Shown here: positions 1 to 11,357 of the stretch, piece after piece | Layout: each line of letters begins with the position of its first letter | Position numbering within the stretch: the first letter of the stretch is position 1 | NCBI GenBank assembly: GCA_033439765.1 | Contig: JAULSN010000003.1 | Location: 930,001-994,000 of the forward strand | DNA: 64,000 nucleotides | From: Lasiosphaeria ovina | Lineage: Eukaryota; Ascomycota; Sordariomycetes; Sordariales; Lasiosphaeriaceae | Direction of reading: 5' to 3' | Program-made: the position numbers and the translations under genes | The notes under the pieces: generated by a model | The model's input: only the letters and a program-made list of their open reading frames with translations | What the model was told of the DNA's origin: nothing | The model's database searches: none

Positions 1-76
1 GCAGGTAAATGGACCAATATCGCGCCCCTTGTTTTACCTCGCTCCCCGCAACCAAGCGGCAATAGATATCATTGCC

Positions 77-2220
77 ATGCAAGAGAACGCGTCATGTCGA
101 ACCGCAGTTCCCATTGGCGGAAAAGACATCACTGTCCTTGTTGCAAACGCGGGGCGGGAAGATTTTGCCAAGCGCGGGCGCCTCTTGTCCTTTGGCCGAC
201 ACGTGTCTAACGATATCAAACTTCCCTTAGAAAAAGTTAGTGAAACAAAGCACAAATACAACAACGACCACTGCTTCTTCTACCTTGCTTCATCTGGAGA
301 ACTCATACTCCGCGCTGGAACAGTGGAAGATACGGTCCTTGAAGTTGGGTATCCAAGCCCCATTGGGAAGCTCTACATGCTCGACGGTAGTCCACCTCAG
401 CGAGTCATTCCGAGGACAACAGCCGGCATCGTGATTAACATAGGAGTCCCTTCTGCACGGTTTCGTCTGTACTGGCCGGATGAGATGTTGGCCCCAGGAC
501 AATTTGCTAGTACACAGGACTTGTTCGCCGGCGAAGCCATACGCCTCCACATCGAAGGCATGACGGCCACGGCGCAGGAAATGGTTCCATCGGCACCGAG
601 ATACGAAACACGGAGCACCTTCACGCCATCTGTGCCTGAAAAGTATGCGGCTCACAAGCCGTGTCATGTCTACAGCAAGATAGGTGAGGGTGTCAACAGC
701 GTTGTCGACAGAGTAGTAGATTTACGCAACGGAGATGTCTGGGCGAGAAAGAGATTGAAAGAGGGCGGCAACCCAACATACTTCAAGAACGAAGTCGACT
801 GCATTGGAACTTTCCGACATGTAGGTGACCGCAGTCATCAGCCCTTGACAATTCAATTCCCTCCTGTCGCTAACCAACGTGCGAACTGTGCTCTCAGGAA
901 AACATTGTCCATTTCGAATGCTTCGAAGATTTCAAAATGGGCGGCGAATTCAGAATCTTCATGCGGCTCTACCGAGGCTCACTGGCCGATTTGATCAGAC
1001 CCAGAGCACATAAGACCAAGGCCAACTGCTTGGCTCCGATGGTTGGCTCGTGGAAATGGGGCGGACGCCTGGTAGTCGACCTCTTCGGCGTTCTGGACTT
1101 TTTAGGAGGGAAGGGTCTTATCCACCATGACATAAGACCAGACAACATACTCGTGGAGTGGGCCCACGACGGAGATCAGCTGCGGGAGAAGTTTGTTCTC
1201 GCCGACTTTGGCCTCGCCCGCCGCGTCGCCGGCAAGGGTGCTAGCACCGCTAGCCATTCAGGAATTACTTTTTACTGTGCGCCGGAAATTGTGACGGCGA
1301 AGAAGGCTTACATAGCGTCAGATGTTTTTGCGGCTGGCATTCTGTTTGCCAAAGTCCAAGGCTCCATATGCGAGAAGGAAGTTGACTTCACGACAACAGA
1401 GTGGACTACGAAACTTGCCGAGCTAGGAGACCAGAGCGGTAAATACGTCGACCCACTGCCTCCGACTGATGGGAAGGACATGGCAACATTTCGCTGGAAT
1501 CGCTGGGCGCACCGCCTTAGCCACATGGTCAGAGAAGGCCTCCTCGGCCATAACCTCAGTACCCTGCTGGAAACAGATCCCAGCAAGCGACCCCCTGCAG
1601 TCCAGCTGGTCCAGCTCGCCCGGCAGCTCGAACCTTGGAGAAAGAAGGACCCAAAGATCTTCCTTGGCTCCATCTTCTCGCCCGACGCGCCGCCGTTGGC
1701 AGCGATGCAAACATCGCAGGACCCCCCAACGGCTCCGGCGCCGTCCAAGGGAACCGCCCCCGGTGCTCCCGACAACCCCAACCCCAAACCCAAGCTCAAG
1801 CCCGCGGCAAAGGGAAAAGAAAAAGCGATGCCAATTTCTGAGGCGGTAGGCAACCAAGAGACTGCGACTACTGCTCGGGCAAAAGAGCCCCCGGCGGCAC
1901 CGCAGCAACCACCAACGGTAACTTACAAAGCGGGCGGAACGGTCGCCGCCTCCCCCGAGCTCCTGGCCACCGCCAACGTCGGCGGCGATCCCGACCCCCT
2001 GCACCTCCAAAACCCGCAGAAGCGCCAGGCGTCGCGGGAGGTGCCGGCACATGCCAAGGAAGAGAGTCTGCAGGCGGACAAGCGGACGCGGAAGGGCACG
2101 GGACCGACTCTGGCTTCGACTTCGACTTCGACTTCGACTTCAACTTCGGCTTCGACGCCAGGCTCGTCAGAACCGAGGGATAAGGTCAACCGCATGGATC
2201 TCAGTTCAATATTGATATGA
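77..2220 (+). CDS. FHA-like domain plus protein kinase, paralogue 1 (two exons)
   Basis: Exon 1 is 77-820, the intron is 821-897 (GTAGGT...CAG, branch-like GCTAAC at 869-874), and exon 2 is 898-2220; the product is 688 residues. The first in-frame ATG is at 77; upstream frame continues to 29 without an ATG, so an earlier exon outside the window cannot be excluded. Residues about 35-80 look like a degenerate FHA (phosphothreonine-binding) fold: FGRH, then SNDIKLP, then HCFF and GELIL. The kinase domain covers about 198-470: glycine loop GEGVNSVV, ATP lysine in ARKRL (K225), catalytic loop HHDIRPDN (HHD 324-326), intact DFG (351-353) and APE (376-378). The tail is disordered, rich in Pro, Ala, Thr and Lys, with basic patches that could be nuclear signals. 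FHA followed by kinase is the order known from Rad53/Mek1-type kinases; a phospho-signalling role is inferred. Two paralogues follow on the same strand. Confidence 0.8.
2113..2157 (+). repeat. In-frame hexanucleotide microsatellite in kinase 1 tail
   Basis: About seven copies of the hexamer GACTTC (last ones imperfect) lie inside the coding sequence and encode an alternating Ser-Thr run near the C-terminus. Because the unit is 6 bp, copy-number change would keep the frame. Confidence 0.85.
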
Positions 2221-3394
2221 GCCGCCAGTTAGCGAGATGGGGTTCAGGGAGGGGAAAGAATGGGGCTTCGTTTACAGGAGGGGAGACGTTACCTTTGGGA
2301 GGAGAAGGGGACACATTGATCAGTACCGGGAGATTGGTTGGGTTGGCGTTGGATGGGTGGAAGAGCGGGCCTTGATTTGCATTGTTCGGTCTCTTGCTTT
2401 GCGTTTTGCCTTCTGTACACGTCTTCAACGTGGAATCTGAGTCACCTGATCGACTGGCCGCGCAAGTGCCCCGTCGACGCCGAGATGAGACATATCTGTG
2501 AAAGTGCGAGGAGTGCTGATGAGACAAGGTGATGAGGGTATTAGATACAGAGAACAGAAAGAAACTTGGAAGAAAAGTGCATGTCTAGGAACTTAGGAAG
2601 GGGTCTTGGCTAGGTTAGAGGTTGGAACGTGAGCGTTTGGGAACGAGTATGAGCTGGGAACGGAGCCCCTTTTGACGCTGGTTTTTAGTTTAGATCCACC
2701 TTGAACTGTTGGATTGAGGCTGTATGAGCTTGTGGTCGTGGCTTGTAGTCGTGGGCCGAATCCTCCGGACGCTCCGGAGCCCAGCACCAAACAACCCCCT
2801 TGACCTGAACGAACCGCTCCTGGCACCGCGCCATCTGTACTCGACCAGGTTCAAAGCCCCCCAAAATGCTGAAGCGAGCCAATCAAAACCCCGTGAAGCA
2901 GGCAGATGCGAATAGAGGCTTATATGGACTGCAAGAGAATGAAATCACCCGAGTGGCGCGATCCAGGGTCTGGAACAGAAAGCCCTCGAGTCCTCCATCT
3001 CAACCGCCTAACAAGCCCACTTCCACTCAATTCCGGCCTTGTTACAGGCCAACACGGTGCCTGGTGCTGAGTCTTGACGCGATGCTAAGAGTAGTGGAGT
3101 TCCGCTGCGAACAGGGTCCGGGGCCTAGGTAATAAGGGACCATAGGTACCTATCAGACTGTCAATAGCCACCCCCCCGTTCAACCAACGTGAGCCGACGG
3201 CCAAGCCGCCAACTAACCAACCAACCAACTGCCCGGATATGGATACACGTATGGAGCCAGCCTATCAAACAACCCAGGCTACCAGTGCTCTTGTCCACCG
3301 CGAGGAAAGGAAAATGATTATTTACCAAGGACTAGACCTACGGCTGCGAGGTTGAGGAAGTCTTGAGAGGGAGAACGCAATTTAGTCTAGGTTA
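2221..3394. other. Intergenic, no gene seen
   Basis: Between kinase 1 and Pogo-A only short, overlapping, non-conserved reading frames occur. I see no domain, RNA gene or long repeat. The last two bases (3393-3394, TA) are the left target-site duplication of Pogo-A. Confidence 0.6.
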
Positions 3395-3440
3395 ACGTGT
3401 GTAATAAGCGAGTCGGACAGATAAGCGAGTCGGACACTTT
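3395..3440 (+). repeat. Pogo-A left terminal inverted repeat
   Basis: Reads ACGTGTGTA, then ATAAGCGAG-TCGGACA, a spacer G, then ATAAGCGAG-TCGGACA again. It is matched by the reverse complement at 5211-5256, with only a base or two different. Confidence 0.92.
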
Positions 3441-3540
3441 CTACTACCTTACTATAACAATCCTCAATTACACAACCACAACACTAGGAAATAACAATAA
3501 CTAAATCAGAAACAGATGAATCAGAAGATTCTGCAGCCTC

Positions 3541-5157
3541 CTTGCACGTACGTGCATTATGGCCAGGCTGGCCACACACGCCACAACACCGAACCTTCAA
3601 ACGAGACCCCCCTACACCACCACCATTGTGTCGTATTTCCTGAGCTAACTACTCACCTATAGCCTTCTAATCTAGTAAATCCTGTGCCTCTTGTATAGTA
3701 AGTGACCCTCCAAGCCGTACACGTGTTTTTTTAGCTCTCCGTCGCTTACTAAGCCCCTTATTGGCCTTTCGTAGTGTAGAGACCTCTATGCGGAGAAGAG
3801 CCACCTCGTGTATTATAGCTATCGTACCTTTAGCTAATCGATCTATAGTAGTTAGCATCGAGGTTGGAGAGCTGCTCTGATGGTTGGAAATTCGAGTTTT
3901 GATAAACGCTGACTATGAGGTGGCCTCTTGAGGGTTATATGGCGTTTGAGAGACCTATGGTAGTGCGGTGGTTGGGCTTAAGGCAAGGGGTATTGGGGTC
4001 CGAATGCGCATATCTAACTTAGATATCACCCTTTCTGGGTCGTACGGCATAAGGCCAGCTCCGGCAAAACCCCCCTGGATGTTCTTTTCTATAATCGAAG
4101 CAAAAAACGCCTCTCTGAATATACAAAGAAACTCTAACTTGCTAATATGTATGATATTCATCCGTATGAACTACTCAATTTGGCGGCTATATGCCTTCTT
4201 CAACGGCCCAAAATAACCAATATCTAAGGGCTGGAGTATATATGAAGAGTATGGAGGTATATAAAGTATAATAATGTTATACTCTTTATAATAATTGTCG
4301 AATTCTTTAGAGTAGTGGCTTTCGTAGCCATTAAGGATTAATAACCGGTATATACCCTTTATACGAGATGCTATATGGAAATCGAAGTGCCGAATCCAAT
4401 CTATACCTTTCTCATTCGTAGTCTAGCTATTATCGGTTATTACGATACGCTAGTCGGCCGGGAGGTTATATTCTTCATACTAGTTAGTAAGGTGATATTA
4501 CCTAGCTAAGATGATAAATGGTGGGATAGCCCAGCCTAGAGTATTTACTCCTTGGATAACTATAGCCCACTCTCGATTGCCAGGCTAGGCCTGTTTGGCC
4601 CTACTACGGCCATCTAAGGTAGTAACTACTATAGTGGCGATAATAATGCCTATTATAAAGCCAGTCTCGTCGAAATTGTAGATATCGTCGTTAAGGATAC
4701 CGTATTTGACTTTAATATTATACATAAGGGCAAACCACTCCCGAATAACCTTTGGATCTTCGTATTTAGCCCTCTGGTAGTCGTATTTACGCGTAAAACG
4801 CGTCCGAAGGTCTGGCTGGCGCTTGACGAAGTTGTGAGCCCATCGTACGCCGATAGGGGGCGCGTCGCGTTCGCGTAGTAATCGGTTGGCCATATCTTCC
4901 ACGTACGAAAGCCGGGGGTGAAATGCGCGTGTATATAGCTCAATAATATATTGAACAATTGTTTTCTCCTCTAAATCCGTAAGCTTCCGTGAGTTGACTG
5001 GAATATCGCATCGTGCAGGTTTGCCGGCGTGTCGGTCAGAGAGGGTTGATGGTGGCACATTATAGATCGTGGCTGCACGGCGAATCTTAAGCTTTGGGTC
5101 TTTTTTGATAGCTTCGAGGGCTAGAATAATTCTAGATTCGGTTGGAAGCGAATCCAT
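3541..5157 (-). pseudogene. Pogo-A transposase (HTH, DDE, zinc knuckle), degraded
   Basis: Starts at the ATG at 5155-5157. The first 190 residues are open (to 4585): a psq-type helix-turn-helix (ALEAIKKDPKLKIRRAA), then a CENP-B/Tc5-type DNA-binding domain (LTDLEEKTIVQYI...FVKRQPDLRTRFTRKYDYQ is split across that region), then the start of the DDE catalytic core with the first Asp in YNFDETGF. Downstream the frame is broken by stops and shifts. Identifiable pieces follow at 3955-4161 (core end, ending near GLMPYDPERV) and 3667-3858 (basic, coiled-coil-like). A CCHC zinc knuckle closes it at about 3541-3600, with the pattern CGVCGQPGHNARTC. Most damage is consistent with C-to-T change. It would cut and paste the element if intact; as it stands it is non-functional. 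Confidence 0.85.
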
Positions 5158-5210
5158 GGTGAATTGGTGGCAGGATTGGAAAAAGAAGTTGGAGGGTCGC
5201 GTCGCGTCAA

Positions 5211-5256
5211 AAAGTGTCCGACTCGCTTATCTGTCCGACTCGCTTATCACACACGT
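5211..5256 (-). repeat. Pogo-A right terminal inverted repeat
   Basis: Inverted copy of 3395-3440, containing both ATAAGCGAG-TCGGACA modules in reverse orientation and ending ACACACGT before the TA duplication. Confidence 0.92.
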
Positions 5257-5258
5257 TA

Positions 5259-5435
5259 ATTGAAAGTGTATTCTTTTATTTCTCCCGGCCTCCGTTCCTT
5301 CTTCTTAAGTTCTTGTCAGATGCGTCAAAGACCAGACCGCCCCGAATTGGCCTAGACGCCAGCTAGGTCGCTTTTACTCTCGAGCCGGCGAATATAAGGG
5401 CGAAGGCAATATGCAAAGACCCACGCAGCAACCAG
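5259..5435. other. Short intergenic stretch upstream of kinase 2
   Basis: No in-frame ATG for the kinase 2 remnant is visible here. The only nearby ATG (5411) opens a 12-codon frame. The start of kinase 2 therefore appears lost. Confidence 0.5.
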
Positions 5436-7020
5436 TTGAGTATTAAAGGGCAGGACGACGTTCACATCATTGTTCCCGTCTTTACCACATCAAGTCTGGA
5501 GCCGGAAAAGCCGCCATCCTTGCGATTTGGGTGGAGCGACAAAAGTGACATCCGTCTGCCCTGTTCTGCCCTGTTCGAACACGTCGAGCGACATGCACGA
5601 CTGCTGCTCCATCTCCATCGCTCCCTCGGGCGAGTTCATTCTCAACGATCTAACAAAAGCGTATGATTCTGCGAGCCAAACCTCTCTCGTTGTCCAAGAC
5701 CCTGAACTGAGGAAAGAAGACGAGCAGGTCCGCTTGAAGACTCTCTTCATTTTCGACGAAACCCTGCCTCGACGGCGAGTCATACCCACAGTCCCAGGAC
5801 ATCAGACAACCATCAGTCTGGAGACTGTGAAGGCCGATTTCAAACTGATCTGGACCCCCGCATTTATCGACACCAGGAAGGTAGATACGAGCCTCCGAAG
5901 CCATCTCCAAGCCTATGCAAGAGGTCAGGGCTTCGAGGGACTAGTCCTAAAACACAAGAAACGATCCGCCTCGGAAAGAACTGAGCACAGCCCGGTTGGG
6001 ATCACTATCAATGAGAGCAGTAAGGTGTGTATCATACACTGCGTCATCAACTCGACGCCCTACGCGCAAGAGTCGAAAGCGGTTGACCTACAAACCGGGG
6101 ATGCATGGGTCGTCTCGCACGCGAATATCAGGTCAAGCAGCTCATGTGAGGACAGATTTTACGCACAAATGTTTCTCAAAAGGAATTTCGAGCTAATATG
6201 GACATTTCAGAGTCGCAGACGAAGACATGTGAGTCCTTAATTGCCAGTTCCAACTTCTTTGCCCCATGTCCTGGACCAGACCACGCCATACCGCTGACTG
6301 CTACAACTCGCAGGAGAATATCCTCTCGTTTGAATTATATCAAGGCTTTCAGGAAGACGGCCAATTCACTATATTCCTGAAACCTTATCCTTTCCACAAT
6401 TTGGCGACATGGTCAGCAATGCCCGACAACAAAGCAAATCTCCAAGACTGGATGAGGATCTTCCGGATTGACATGCTCCATGCTCTGGACTTTTTAGAGT
6501 CAGAGAACATTATGCACCACAATATCTGCAATCTGCAAGGACGCTATATATGTTGGAAGAATCAGGGGAAGGATATCGTTTCAGCTGGGCGGCTTGGCCT
6601 CGCCCTGGCGGCCTCAGCAGACGGCGTTAATATGTCGCCATACTCTGAGGAAAATGGGTGGAGGTATTATTTCGCTCCCGAAGTCAACACCACAGCAAGA
6701 AAGGTTTACATGTCCTCTGATATATACTCGCTGGGCATTCTCTTCGTCGAGTTCGACGTCAATGTGCGTCTGGGTGCTGCCGATGCGACAGAAAAGACTG
6801 GACTAGCAGGCTGAACTCTCTGCCTAAATGGGCGGCCATGAAGGAAAAGTATACAGAACCAACGCCGCCCAGAGACGAGAGCCACGATAATCAGTTCCGC
6901 TTCCTTGTAAACCGATGGAACGCGCGGGATTACTCGCTTGTGTCTGCCAAATGTCTTCCAAGCATTTATGACGAAATGCTGTGCGAAAACCCAGAACCCG
7001 CGTCAGGCCTATCGATATAA
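5436..7020 (+). pseudogene. FHA-like domain plus kinase, paralogue 2, decayed
   Basis: Same layout as paralogues 1 and 3. The FHA-like part (RFGWSDKSDIRLP) is in one frame to about 5590 and then continues in another (CSISIAPSGEFILNDLT). An intron at 6229-6313 (GTGAGT...CAG) sits exactly where the paralogues have theirs, again followed by Glu-Asn-Ile. A further frameshift lies near 6750-6790, after which the frame ending at 7020 (NQFRFLVNRWNARDY) matches the C-lobe of kinase 1. Catalytic residues are gone: the loop reads HHNICNLQG instead of HHDxxxxN and the DFG position reads RLGLA. No start codon is visible. It is a dead copy, or at most a pseudokinase if the frameshifts were bypassed. Confidence 0.75.
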
Positions 7021-8150
7021 GTAATCGGCAAGGAGGAAGAGGCTCGCAAGAAGCACCCCCCTTGCTCCATTTTTGAACGCTCAGACTCTGAATCTGCCCC
7101 GACCGTGCCATATATTCGCCTGTCAGTAACCAACACAGCGAAATTACCAAGTAAGCTAGGCCACTTCGGACCAATGTGAGCCTTATACTCCTTGACCTAG
7201 ACTAATAACGGCCTAGGGCCTCTATACTAGAAAGCATAGTTTCACCAAGAATAACGATGGGATTCCGTGTTGCTGCTTCCTACACTAGGTATTAATATAT
7301 TGATTTTACTACATTTTTGCGACTACGTTATGCGTGACAGAATGGATCGGGAGTCGCGCAGCAGAGAAACATCTGCTGCCCCCGGGAACGCGGCACCGGC
7401 AGCGAGTTCGAGCCACTCCCGCCAGGGAAAGGGAGAGCAGCAGTAATGTGCCAGCGGCAGGACGAGCATCCGAGGATATCACGCGGATCCTGAACCATGC
7501 TGGGGATTGTTTTCATGATAAATTATTTTCCTCGATTTTTCATTTCCATTTTTTTCTTGTCTTTACCTAAATAAACAACGCTCTCGCGCGTTGGCCCCGT
7601 TGGGTGTGCATCGTATTCCGGCTGAGTTCGTTGAGAGTTACTAATTATTTTTTTTCCTTTTTTTCCTCCAGGGAGATTTTAATCATGGCCTGCCGCAGCC
7701 TTGCGGTCTTGGATGGAATTGGTGGTTCCCGTGTGCCGTCCGTGTCCCGCTTGGGTTCAGTGTGGAAACGAAAGCCGGCCGGACCGGGCGTCTGATGATG
7801 TTTCGTCTCGACGCGGTGTTAAGGTTGTATCACTTTATGTTGGCGGTCTGTAACACGCCGATTTTTCGGCCTGGACATCCTTGGATTGATGAGTCCGCTC
7901 TTGGCGGCACGTGATCTCTGACCAATCAACTGCCTTGTCACCTTCCTAGTCCAATAATCAAGTGACCGACCTGGGCCACTCATAAGGTCCGGTCCTCTGT
8001 ACTGGCCGGCCGGGCCCATTCCTTCCGCCCTGATCGTCTGGACTTGAAACCAATAATCATACGCGGGCACGTGCAGCTCCAAGGCTAGCCGTCCGAAGCT
8101 CGGTTGCTGGACCATTGGGCTGTTGGTGGCCCCTTCCGTGTGCTGTAATA
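7021..8150. other. Intergenic, nothing convincing
   Basis: Contains only short reading frames. At 7340-7446 a plus frame encodes a Ser/Ala/Arg-rich stretch ending in a stop that could be leftover disordered tail of kinase 2, but nothing fixes its identity. No repeat or RNA gene was seen. Confidence 0.4.
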
Positions 8151-8152
8151 TT

Positions 8153-8160
8153 CATATATA
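8153..8160 (+). promoter_or_regulatory. TATA-like box of kinase 3
   Basis: CATATATA about 105 bp before the ATG at 8265. It lies only 15-20 bp before another in-frame ATG at 8175, which would then fall at or before the transcription start. This favours 8265 as the translated start. Confidence 0.45.
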
Positions 8161-8264
8161 ACCAATGAAGACCTATGTCCTTTTCCTCCTGTTCGTGGAC
8201 CACTAATTGGATCTTTTTGTCACTTATTAGTCGCCCAGCTTGGACGCTGGTCGGTTCAGTTCAC

Positions 8265-10379
8265 ATGGCCACCAACTCGACGTTGCAAGCGCCCCAACCG
8301 GCGTCCGATAACGACGTCATTTTTACACTGACAACGAGCAACCCGGCGGCAAAAAGGGTATGCGGGTATACACGCAACAAAGATCGAGTGAAGAAACGTG
8401 ATGATGGTAAATTCGACATTGTTGTCTCCCGCAACCAGCAAGCCCCCGCCAGACGAGGAATCCTTCTTTCCTTCGGTCACTACAAGCCTACAAACGATAT
8501 CGGACTAATCTCTACCATAAAAGAACCCGGGCCCGTCAACCATTGCTGCTTTTTTCTCGCCCAGTCAGGGGAGCTCATATTCCGAGATCTGACGGAAGAC
8601 AAGCGCACTAAAATAATAATAGATTATCCTCCATGTCGGCAAACTATGACTCAGTTGATCGAGCTTCGAAAAAGAGTGAAACGGCTGCTCGAGCTAGATG
8701 AGAGCGCGGGGATCCGCCAACGCGTGATCCCCACGATTCATTCATCAAACGTTACAAAGATCGGCGACGCAACAATTATTATCAATCTGGGGAACCCAGA
8801 TGCAAAATTTGAATTCAAGTGGGGGCCAATAAGAGACTATAAGGAATTTAAGAAGGGCCTAAAAACCGAAGCCGACAGATTGAGATTCGAATACAACAGC
8901 GGCATCCTGACCGGGACCAAGATTCCAGAGAAATTCTTTTGTTATTCCCAACTAGGCCGAGGCGCGGCGGGGACGGTGTATAAGGTGGTCGACACGCAGG
9001 ATGGAAGGATATGGGCAATCAAAGTTCAGAATCTTGACATCTCAGCGCCAGGGGCATCCGATGCGGACAGGGCGAGCGACGCAAAATATAATGAACATGC
9101 CAAAAAATGCTTTCAACAAGAGATTGAGACAATTAAAAAGCTAAAGTCTCACCCGCCAAATGTAAGTACTCTAATACTCACTTATCCATCTACCGGACCA
9201 TATTATTAATCATTACCGTAGGAATATATCATTGACTGCACAATTGACGACACAAACAGGATCTGGATGCCTTGGTATTCTGGCGGTTCTATAATGGAAA
9301 GGTTTCCGTTCTTAACTGAACGTTTTCTCTTGCCAAATGGTACTAATCGTCCTGATGGGCATGACGTAGAATCATGTGAAAAAACACTTCCAATAATTCC
9401 ACCTTGGTCGGTTGACCTTGAAGTGGCCTTGTTCAGCGCCTTGAGCCACTTAAAGAAATACAACATTATTCACCATGACATCAATCCGATGAACATATTC
9501 TGCAAGGATCTCGCCAATGGCCGCAAGAAATTTGTCCTTGCCGACTTTAGCTACAGTCAAATTTCTGACCCCGAAAACGGGGCCGCTGGCTGGCGAGAAA
9601 ATCCTGGCAGATATGATTTTGCGCCCGAAGCCACTCTGAAATTCGAACGTCCAGCCGGGAACAAACTAGACGAGTTTAGGAAGGCCGTCTTGGCCCAGGT
9701 ACCGATCTTCCCGGCTATGGATATATATTCGCTTGGCCATGTGTTTCTACAGAACTTCCGCTACACCTGTGGTATGGATTTTACCATGACTGAAGAACGA
9801 TGGCGTAAGAGACTCGACTTTCTCAACCCCGGGCGGAAAACCCTAGGAGCACTGGGAGATTTCACAGATCCAGTGAAAAATTCCACAGAGGAAAATGATG
9901 AGTTTCGTATCCGTCGTTGGCACAGCCGCGTTCAGTCGCTCATAAATATTGGCTGCCTCCCACCATTGCTAACGAGAATGCTCGCACGGGATCCCACCGA
10001 CCGAGTCTCCGTGGAAGACTGCCTAGTTCAAGCCAAAGAGCCCCACAGTCGAGGCCACTCTGTCTTTCACCCTCTTCCAAACCTCCGGCCGGAGTCAAAA
10101 CAGCGAGCGGCCGCTCATGCAGTCCCGGGGGGGTCTGGAGTGCTACCTACACATATACCTGACAAGGGAAAAGCCGCAGGCGTACCTACCGCACCGGCAC
10201 CAACGGGAGCCACGACAGCCAGTTACGGACCCGGCGGCGTTGTCGCCCAGGCCCACACCAGTCCAGTCGCACATGACAAGGATAATGGTAAGCGCGGAGC
10301 ATCGCCGTCGGCGCCAGGAAACCCAAACTCTGATCACAAGAAGCCGCGTATCGATGATACAGAAAACTCACCAGCCTGA
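8265..10379 (+). CDS. FHA-like domain plus protein kinase, paralogue 3 (two exons)
   Basis: Exon 1 is 8265-9161, the intron is 9162-9221 (GTAAGT...TAG), and exon 2 is 9222-10379; the product is 684 residues from MATNSTLQ. An in-frame ATG at 8175 would add 30 residues but lies too close to the TATA. The FHA-like region is about residues 66-110 (SFGHYKPTNDIGL, HCCFF, GELIFRDLT). The kinase is about 225-540: glycine loop LGRGAAGTV (230-238), AIK lysine K253, loop HHDINPMN (383-390), DFS instead of DFG (407-409), APE (433-435). The Gly-to-Ser change in DFG occurs in some active kinases, so activity is uncertain. The tail is disordered and ends with KR...KKPR, a possible bipartite nuclear signal. 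The exon junction precedes a Glu exactly as in paralogues 1 and 2. Substrate unknown. Confidence 0.82.
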
Positions 10380-11350
10380 GCCCAACTGGGCCCGGGGGAT
10401 TCTGCATTATGTCTCATTTCTACAAGCGTCTTACATAAAGTGTCTGGACATTTTGGTACCTAGTTACCAACAGCGTATGATAACGATATAATATATAATA
10501 TTTCGTCTGCTTAAATAAGACTCGCCTTGAGGAGGGACTTCCATAGTTAGATTCATTATAAAAGTGAAATGGCTTTTACCCATTACTACGTACGGAATAA
10601 GGATTAACATGGGCATTTACCACGGTATAGCAAGACGGTACCGACAGAGTTTCGATCAACGGATTCCAGATATTCAGCTAGATGCCAGAACTACAGTCGC
10701 AAATATAAAGATATAGTTGATACCCTTTAACGCCATACCCAGGGCAGGTGTAATAAAAATAATGCTAATGAAGTACCTATTATAAGTATCCTAGCTCTTC
10801 TATTTAAGCCATCACCTGGGCCTGGGGACTGGGCTGATATGTTTATGCAAACGAAACGCTAAATGGAAGGACGGGAAGAAAGCCCGCTCCCTAGATCACC
10901 GAGCATAGAGATAATTAGGAGGCGTAGAATCTTAGCTAAGAACTAGGTATTGTTACGATCCTGGCTCAGGTGTGTAGGAGGCTCCAGCAAGCCGACTGTG
11001 ACTGGTTGGTGCAAGAGGGTGGGCTGGTCCCACCCCAGCTTGGTGCAACCAATTAGGGAGCGCTCAGTCTGCTATTACAAACCACTCGACTGTGTGGGTC
11101 AATGTTTATAGTGTGCAAACGCACTGAGTTGGCTAGATGGTAAAGGTAATGGTCGAATAAAGGGCAAGCTCCTATCGCGCGAATAATACAGTCAAACTAG
11201 GTTGCTGCTCAAAGTATATGAGCATAAGGAATGTATATTGCTTGCTTGAAGAACCAAGCAGGCCCTATCTAAGACCGTGGTCACGGTCATCGTATATATA
11301 AGTGTGGACGCCCTATACCGACGAAGGCTTCTGTTTGTTTATTGACCATC
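10380..11350. other. Intergenic, low-information
   Basis: No gene seen. A sequence starting TGTTACGATCC near 10954 resembles the start of a fungal LTR, and a TATA-like ATATATAAG lies near 11295, but I could not find a matching 3' end or target duplication. Confidence 0.4.
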
Positions 11351-11357
11351 CTCTTTG

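Larger units (their letters stand above)
3395..5256 (-). mobile_element. Pogo-A, Fot1/pogo-like DNA transposon, complete ends
   Basis: The element is 1862 bp, flanked by a TA duplication at 3393-3394 and 5257-5258, as expected for the Tc1/mariner-pogo superfamily. Terminal inverted repeats of about 46 bp begin ACGTGTGT and contain a tandem pair of ATAAGCGAG plus TCGGACA. The transposase is on the minus strand. It lies in the gap between kinase paralogues 1 and 2. It is much less mutated than Pogo-B and Pogo-C, which suggests a later arrival or milder RIP. Confidence 0.92.

Noticed and set aside
290..667. 125-codon minus-strand frame
   Set aside because: Shadow of kinase 1 exon 1; no domain.
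1308..2052. Long minus-strand frames over the kinase 1 tail
   Set aside because: GC-rich low-complexity antisense of a well-supported exon.
10954..11350. Solo LTR starting TGTTACGATCC
   Set aside because: No matching terminus or target duplication found.
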